DNA of 59,127 nucleotides from positions 1 to 59,127 of the forward strand of contig JAVVEZ010000010.1 of the NCBI GenBank assembly GCA_032250895.1, in the 5' to 3' direction. Source of the stretch: JAVVEZ01 sp032250895 (GTDB lineage: Bacteria; Pseudomonadota; Gammaproteobacteria; Pseudomonadales; Pseudohongiellaceae). The position numbers and the translations under genes were made by a program. Shown in pieces: positions 55,324 through 59,127 of the stretch. The notes beneath the pieces are model-generated. The model ran no database searches, was not told the DNA's origin, and was given only the letters and a program-made list of their open reading frames with translations. Within the stretch, counting starts at the first letter, position 1. Every line of letters begins with the position of its first letter.

Positions 55324-55558
55324 AATGGAGGGCCTGCCCTCAGCGCCCTATCCAGGGGCCAAAGGTCAGGAAATCTATGAGCATATCTCCCGCCAGGCCT
55401 GGCAGGAATGGCAGGCCCACCAGGTCCGCCTGATCAACGAAAAGCAACTCAGCATGATCAATCCTGAACACCGCAAATACCTGCTGGCGCAAATGGACAG
55501 GTTCTTTGCCAATGAGGCTTTTGACGAAGCCGAGGGCTATGTCCCCCCGGCACATTGA
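55286..55558 (+). CDS. yggX: Fe(2+)-trafficking protein YggX
   Basis: YggX (90 residues) protects iron-sulfur clusters from oxidation. It has the typical ARKVFCKKYQREMEGL N-terminus with the conserved cysteine, PPYPG-like PYPGAKGQEIYEHIS, and HRKYLLAQMDRFF near the end. The start lies inside mutY in another frame, with AGGA upstream. MutY contains an iron-sulfur cluster, and the overlapping pair is a conserved arrangement. Confidence 0.95.
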   Translation: MARKVFCKKYQREMEGLPSAPYPGAKGQEIYEHISRQAWQEWQAHQVRLINEKQLSMINPEHRKYLLAQMDRFFANEAFDEAEGYVPPAH

Positions 55559-55583
55559 ACACCGGAAAATCTCCCCCGGAATC

Positions 55584-55612
55584 TTGACTATCCGATGCTC
55601 ACCGGGTCTAAT
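55584..55612 (+). promoter_or_regulatory. Promoter of tRNA-Phe
   Basis: TTGACT (55584-55589) and TCTAAT (55607-55612) are separated by 17 bases, about 35 bases before the tRNA. A GC-rich stretch (ACGCGCC) follows the -10, as usual for stable-RNA promoters under stringent control. Confidence 0.65.
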
Positions 55613-55647
55613 ACGCGCCTTGCCGCAAGGCAAGATGTTTGCCAGAT

Positions 55648-55723
55648 GCCCAGGTAGCTCAGTCGGTAGAGCAGAGGATTGAAAATCCTCGTGTCGGTGG
55701 TTCGATTCCGCCCCTGGGCACCA
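55648..55723 (+). tRNA. tRNA-Phe (GAA)
   Basis: The 76-base gene folds as a full cloverleaf: acceptor GCCCAGG with CCTGGGC, D-arm TAGCTCAGTCGGTAGAGCA, anticodon stem GAGGA/TCCTC with loop TTGAAAA giving anticodon GAA, and T-arm GGTTCGATTCC. CCA is encoded. It follows yggX, as in Pseudomonas, and its 3' end marks the left edge of a decayed genomic island. Confidence 0.97.
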
Positions 55724-55873
55724 TTTATACTTCCCAAGACATCCCATAAAGTCCACAAACCCCGCATAAGCCCTGCTATATCTAGCATTTACAGTCCTAC
55801 CGTGTGCCACATTGTCCACTACAGTCCCGACAAAATTGGGGATATGAAGAAACCCTACTGGAGATACCCCCAA

Positions 55874-55975
55874 ATGCCACTTACCGAACTCCAGGCAAAA
55901 CAGGCTAAGTGCCGAGATAAGGACTAGAAGCTCAGCGATGAAAAAAGGATCCTTTGGGCAGAGCCTATAACAGCA
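55874..55975 (+). pseudogene. 5' remnant of a P4-type tyrosine integrase
   Basis: About 150 bases after the tRNA-Phe end, an ATG opens MPLTELQAKQAKCRDKD, then an in-frame TAG (55925-55927), and reading on gives KLSDEK. This matches the arm-type DNA-binding start of P4-family integrases (pattern MxLTDxxxxxAKPxDKxYKLSDxxG), with the stop in place of the usual aromatic residue. The GATACCCCCAAATG lead-in is also typical of such genes. The rest of the gene is missing. The tRNA was therefore probably the attachment site of the element. No second copy of the tRNA 3' end was seen in the window. Confidence 0.65.
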
Positions 55976-56001
55976 CTGCACACCTGCCATAAAGAAGGGA
56001 A

Positions 56002-56112
56002 ATGATGCAACAATGGACAAATTACTTAGTCCCTTACGACTTCAATCATGACAAAAATGGAAAAGAATTTGTTCAACCTGTTTGGTTCCGGCTTGGCCGG
56101 CTTAGGGTATAG
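56002..56112 (+). pseudogene. Short ORF, possible 5' gene fragment
   Basis: A 36-codon frame begins MMQQWTNYLVPYDFNHDK with a GAAGGG ribosome site just upstream. The first about 28 residues have ordinary protein character; the last few (RLGRLRV) look like read-through into unrelated DNA. It may be the beginning of a lost gene. The family was not recognised. Confidence 0.3.
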
Positions 56113-56206
56113 AGCTGTGCAAATTTTCAACATTCACCAGCATATCTTTTAAACGATTTTTTTGATTTTCTGGTGACATCGCCGCATTAAATTGCTTATC
56201 TAAACG
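56102..56206 (-). pseudogene. Possible 3' gene fragment on the minus strand
   Basis: Read on the minus strand, the frame ends with AAMSPENQKNRLKDM, then LVNVENLHSSIP and a TAA stop. Codon use and composition look like the C-terminus of a real protein, interrupted near 56206 where the transposase-like sequence begins. The protein family was not recognised. Confidence 0.3.
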
Positions 56207-56724
56207 GGACCGGAGTTGGTATCGAGACCATCTGCTATGACGAGGTCCACTACGCGGCGGGCAGTTGGCCGCATGAGAGGCGTGTCATTATCAAAGGACA
56301 AATCACCGATCATCATGGGCGTCAGCCAAAAGACAATCCCCGCTTCGTGATCACCAACGTGAAGGGGGCACCGCGGCACATCTATGAGAAGATCTATTGT
56401 GCGCACTGTGACGCGGAGAATCGCATTAAGGAACTCAAGGACGGGCTTGAGATTGATCGCACCAGTTGTTCCCGTTTTCTCGCCAACCAGTTGCGTGTGC
56501 TACTTACTGCGGCGGCGTATGTCCCGATTCAGGAATTACGGTTGAAGGCCCGGCATACCCGCTTCGGCCCGGCGCAAGTCTCTACTATCCGACTTCACCT
56601 GCTTAAGTTTGGGGCCCAGATCGAGTCTTCCGTGCGGCGAGTTGTCCTGCATCTCCCGGTGGATGCGCCGTTCGCCAATGAATGGCTGCGCATTGCAAAA
56701 AGTATCGGCGCCGTGCAGACCTGA
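56207..56724 (+). pseudogene. 3' part of an IS1380-type transposase
   Basis: The frame reads CYDEVHYAAGSWPHERRVII, then NPRFVITNV, YEKIYCAHCDAENRIKELKD, EIDRTSCSRFLANQLRVLL, and TIRLHLLKFGAQIESSVRRV. This is the pattern of the C-terminal half of IS1380-family DDE transposases (YCARGxMENRIKExQLDLFADRTS...ANQLR...TIRLKLLKIGA...SVRR). The N-terminal half, including the first catalytic residues, is missing and there is no start codon at the junction. No inverted repeat was located, so the element is inactive. Confidence 0.75.
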
Positions 56725-56761
56725 TCAATTAATCCCCGATCCTTGTCATCAACCAATCAGT

Positions 56762-56914
56762 TTACCCTGAGGACTTCGCTCGCCTTGATTGCAGCAATTT
56801 CACTACTGATCCGACAAAATCTTCTGAAATAGAAGCAGAACCGGGATAAATAGCTGAAATCAGCTTCAAACATCCGTAAAAGTCGATCAAACTACACGTC
56901 ATATGATTACTCAT
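56762..56914 (-). CDS. Small hypothetical ORF in the island
   Basis: A 50-residue frame starts MSNHMTCSLIDFYGCLKLIS and continues AIYPGSASISEDF to KSSG. There is no clear ribosome site and no recognised family. The composition is protein-like, but it could equally be a C-terminal fragment. It occupies the gap between the transposase remnant and the methyltransferase remnant. Confidence 0.25.
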   Translation of the reverse strand: MSNHMTCSLIDFYGCLKLISAIYPGSASISEDFVGSVVKLLQSRRAKSSG

Positions 56915-56935
56915 GAATAATGCGGGCCAGGGTAA

Positions 56936-57118
56936 CAGATCACCTGCGACCAAGTGGAGTTGCTGGCCCAAGGCATCATAGATTGGCACAAGGAACTCGC
57001 CCCGGCCGGTGTCACCACCTGCGTGTTTCTCGACGGCGCCTTTGAAAACGATGTCACCAAGACCAACCTCGCCGCCATTCTGGAGCAGTACGGCATCCAG
57101 AATGTGCGCAGTTTATAG
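56936..57118 (+). pseudogene. 3' end of a DNA methyltransferase gene (Mod-like)
   Basis: Sixty codons open directly after a stop and end at TAG (57116-57118). The residues include LLAQGIIDWHKELAPAG, CVFLDGAFENDVTKTNLAAI and the terminal QYGIQNVRSL. From recalled family patterns this resembles the C-terminus of adenine-specific (type III Mod-like) methyltransferases. The catalytic domain is absent. Base composition is richer in G and C than the ATPase gene that follows after 11 bases, which suggests that the two once formed an operon. Confidence 0.5.
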
Positions 57119-57129
57119 GAGTGAAATGT

Positions 57130-58284
57130 ATGCAACTTACAAGGGTGAGGCTGAAGAACTGGCGCAACTTCAGGTCATTTGATGCACCAATGCACGATGT
57201 TACCTACATTCTCGGCCCAAATGCCTCTGGTAAATCTAACTTGCTGGATGTTTTCCGGTTTTTACGGGATGTCAGTAAACCAGCAGGTGGTGGGCTCCAA
57301 TCGGCGGTACTTGCGAGAGGAGGGATCAGCAAACTGCGTTGCCTTCACGCGCGCCGTGACCCGGAAGTTTCTATTGACGTGGAGCTATCCGATTCGCCGG
57401 ATGATGAAGTGCCCGATTGGCGTTATGTGCTCGGGTTCAAGCCCGAAGGTAAGGGTGCGCAACGTATTCTGGTATCCAAAGAAGAAGTCTGGCATAAAGG
57501 CAATCATCTATTTTCAAGACCCGACAAGCAAGATAACAAGGATTCTCTACTCCTGACGCAAACCCGGCTTGAGCAAATTGCCGCCAATGTTGAATTCAGG
57601 GAGCTTGCAGATTTCTTCGGATCAATAACCTATTTACATCTGGTACCTCAGCTATTGAAGTTTGCTGATCAGTTAGGCGGGCGTCCTTTGGAGAATGACC
57701 CGTTTGGTCAAAGCTTTCTGGAACGGATTGCAAAAACGACAGATCGTGTTCGAACCACGCGGTTAAAGAAAATCAGTGAAGCCTTGATGTTGGCTGTACC
57801 GCAATTCAGGGAGCTGCGGTTCGTCAAGGATGATTCCGGTCATCCACATCTGGAAGCTTTGTATGCTCACCATCGGCCTAATGCAGGATGGCAAACCGAG
57901 GAACATTTTTCTGATGGAACTCTGCGTTTACTTGGGCTGTTGTGGGCATTGTTGGATGGTAGCTCCATGCTGCTTCTGGAAGAGCCTGAAATTTCGCTCA
58001 ATGATGCGGTGGTGAAGGAAATACCGTTGATTATTCAGCGGCTACAAAAGAATAAGAAACCAAGACGGCAAGTGGTCATCAGTACCCATAGCGAGGCCTT
58101 GCTAAGCAATCAGGGAATAGATGGACGTGGCGTTATTTTGCTGGAAACCAGCGCCGATGGTTCAACTGGGCGAACGTTGCAGGAAGATGAAGCTTTGGCG
58201 CTTGAGGCGGGGTTTTCGGTCGCCGAGGTGGTACTGCCAAAGACACGCCCTAGTGCGGTTAATCAGCTTGGGTTTTGGGAATGA
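57130..58284 (+). CDS. AAA-family ATPase (ABC/OLD-like), island gene
   Basis: A 384-residue ATPase of the AAA_21/AAA_15 type, related to the ATPase parts of OLD-family nucleases. It begins MQLTRVRLKNWRNFRSFDAP, has Walker A LGPNASGKSNLLDVF (about 30-44), the ABC-like signature HFSDGTLRLLGLLWAL, Walker B SMLLLEEPEISLND and a switch histidine in VVISTHSEALL. There is no nuclease domain in the same chain. The ATG at 57130 has GGAG eight bases before it. It overlaps the next gene by four bases (ATGA), so the two products likely work together. The DNA is visibly richer in A and T than the chromosomal backbone. Confidence 0.85.
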   Translation: MQLTRVRLKNWRNFRSFDAPMHDVTYILGPNASGKSNLLDVFRFLRDVSKPAGGGLQSAVLARGGISKLRCLHARRDPEVSIDVELSDSPDDEVPDWRYVLGFKPEGKGAQRILVSKEEVWHKGNHLFSRPDKQDNKDSLLLTQTRLEQIAANVEFRELADFFGSITYLHLVPQLLKFADQLGGRPLENDPFGQSFLERIAKTTDRVRTTRLKKISEALMLAVPQFRELRFVKDDSGHPHLEALYAHHRPNAGWQTEEHFSDGTLRLLGLLWALLDGSSMLLLEEPEISLNDAVVKEIPLIIQRLQKNKKPRRQVVISTHSEALLSNQGIDGRGVILLETSADGSTGRTLQEDEALALEAGFSVAEVVLPKTRPSAVNQLGFWE

Positions 58285-58895
58285 TATCTGTTGCGCTGGC
58301 AACTGAGGATGAGCTCAGTGAAGCGGTAGGGCTGAAGCTGTTATCAGCGCATCCCGTTTTGACTGAAACACCTCCGATGTTGTTGGGTAGAAAAGGCTCT
58401 GGATACTTGCGATCACACATGGATAACTGGCGGCAGATGGCCAATCATAGTGTTGTAATCGTTCTGACCGATTTGGATAGAGTAGCCTGTCCATTGGTTT
58501 TGCTGGAAGACTGGTTGGGTGCTCAACGGCGATGCCCCGAAAACCTGCTGTTTCGAATTGCTGAACGCGAGGTTGAGTCATGGCTACTTGCTGACCATAA
58601 AGCGCTTAAAAGATTGATTGGCACCAAAGGCAAGCTACCATTGGAACCAGATAAGTTGTCTGATCCCAAGCAGCGCTTGCTTACGCTGGCTCAAAAAGCA
58701 CCTCGGGCGGTAAAGGAAGATTTGGTTGCTCAACAAGGCGCTGTGGCTAGCCAAGGGATTGGCTATAACCGCCGCTTGGTGGACTGGGTGCAAGAAGAAT
58801 GGTCTCCGAAAAGAGCCGCCACCCGCTCTCCAAGCCTTGTGCGGGCCAGAAATGCCCTGCGAGAGACTGCAAGTAGAATAATTCAGGCTAGATAA
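58281..58895 (+). CDS. Small TOPRIM-like partner protein (DUF4276-like)
   Basis: A 204-residue protein without signal or membrane segments. Its pattern suggests a TOPRIM-type fold: an early acidic ATEDELSEAVGLKLL segment, VVIVLTDLDRVACP with a DxD pair, and a conserved REVESWLLADHKALKRLI. A basic C-terminal part holds SQGIGYNRRLVDWVQEEWSP. It resembles DUF4276-type proteins found next to ATPases, but I am not certain of the family. ATG overlaps the ATPase TGA. Together they form a two-gene module resembling split OLD-type defence systems. Confidence 0.6.
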   Translation: MISVALATEDELSEAVGLKLLSAHPVLTETPPMLLGRKGSGYLRSHMDNWRQMANHSVVIVLTDLDRVACPLVLLEDWLGAQRRCPENLLFRIAEREVESWLLADHKALKRLIGTKGKLPLEPDKLSDPKQRLLTLAQKAPRAVKEDLVAQQGAVASQGIGYNRRLVDWVQEEWSPKRAATRSPSLVRARNALRETASRIIQAR

Positions 58896-58904
58896 TCACA
58901 TTGT

Positions 58905-58944
58905 GGAGTCTGAGATCAGAAACAGACTCCGTTACCGTTTTTTT
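58905..58944 (+). terminator. Possible terminator after the ATPase/TOPRIM-like pair
   Basis: An 8-bp stem GGAGTCTG/CAGACTCC (58905-58912 with 58923-58930) is followed after seven bases by seven T (58938-58944). The T tract is rather far from the stem, so the call is moderate. It lies nine bases after the TOPRIM-like stop codon. Confidence 0.4.
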
Positions 58945-59074
58945 GGAGTCCAGCAGGCAAGCTGGATGGCGTTCCCATCAGCAGCGTGCGCTACGATCGC
59001 CGGACTGGCGATTCCAATTGTCGTGGAACACGCAAAAATGGACCCATCATAAAAATCAGTGAACGAAGCGGGTT

Positions 59075-59127
59075 AGGCACCAACGCCGCCAGCTTCGCGA
59101 TGAAATCGAGTGGCTCGAAGATCACAT
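59075..59127 (-). pseudogene. Remnant of an IS91-type transposase
   Basis: On the minus strand the window edge encodes VIFEPLDFIAKLAALVP, a segment conserved in IS91-type (Y2) transposases, where it normally continues into a xPRxxLTRFHGVFAPN block. Here the sequence after VP lacks that block in frame; an LTRF-like piece appears in another frame, so the copy is disrupted. The rest lies outside the window. The 130 bases between it and the terminator show no recognised gene. Confidence 0.6.

Overview
The window is a chromosomal stretch of a gammaproteobacterium. From memory, gene content and order closely follow the Pseudomonas aeruginosa region that runs from hemE-gltD-gltB, through aroB-aroK-pilQPONM-ponA, rpmE-priA-ftsN-hslVU, ubiE-ubiJ-ubiB-hisIE-tatABC, typA-thiI-glnA-ntrBC, secB-rhodanese-gpmI-envC-ctpA and the his cluster, to mutY-yggX-tRNA-Phe. 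It is more compact than Pseudomonas and carries insertions of its own, which suggests a free-living, probably marine relative in Pseudomonadales sensu lato rather than Pseudomonas itself.

Layout. 1-1016: a divergent MTHFR-family gene behind a multi-hairpin repeat. 1017-9248: folK, hemE, gltD and gltB on the minus strand (pterin, haem and glutamate synthesis). 9249-12185: a large TonB-dependent receptor. 12389-19218: the minus-strand pilMNOPQ-aroK-aroB operon (type IV pilus assembly plus the shikimate pathway). 19666-28271: mrcA (PBP1a), rpmE, a chorismate mutase, priA, an FtsN-like SPOR protein, hslVU and a DUF971 gene. 28256-37082: a membrane diguanylate cyclase, ubiE, ubiJ, a Tat-exported carotenoid-cleavage-type oxygenase, ubiB, hisI, hisE and tatABC. 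37365-41278: dtd, typA and thiI. 41335-45797: the nitrogen module, with a sigma-54 glnA promoter, glnA, ntrB and ntrC. 45915-51935: trmL, secB, a membrane rhodanese, gpmI, envC and a CtpA protease. 52013-54053: hisB-hisH-hisF, with hisA missing from its usual place. 54172-55723: mutY, yggX and tRNA-Phe.

Downstream of tRNA-Phe (55724-59127) the character changes. This is a decayed genomic island. It holds the first codons of a P4-type integrase ended by a stop, several gene scraps, the 3' part of an IS1380-type transposase, the last 60 codons of what looks like a DNA methyltransferase (Mod-like), an intact overlapping pair encoding an AAA ATPase and a small TOPRIM-like protein, and a remnant of an IS91-type transposase. 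The intact pair is the best candidate for a poorly described, probably anti-phage, system.

Three kinds of non-coding repeat stand out: a multi-hairpin element near 4-83 and 19427-19494; a 143-bp element at 1210-1352 and 37143-37285 with a fully conserved 42-bp core; and a short CTGTCGGAC motif in several junctions between convergent genes. No CRISPR array or rRNA gene was seen. Family assignments come from reading motifs and recalled family knowledge; no database search was run.
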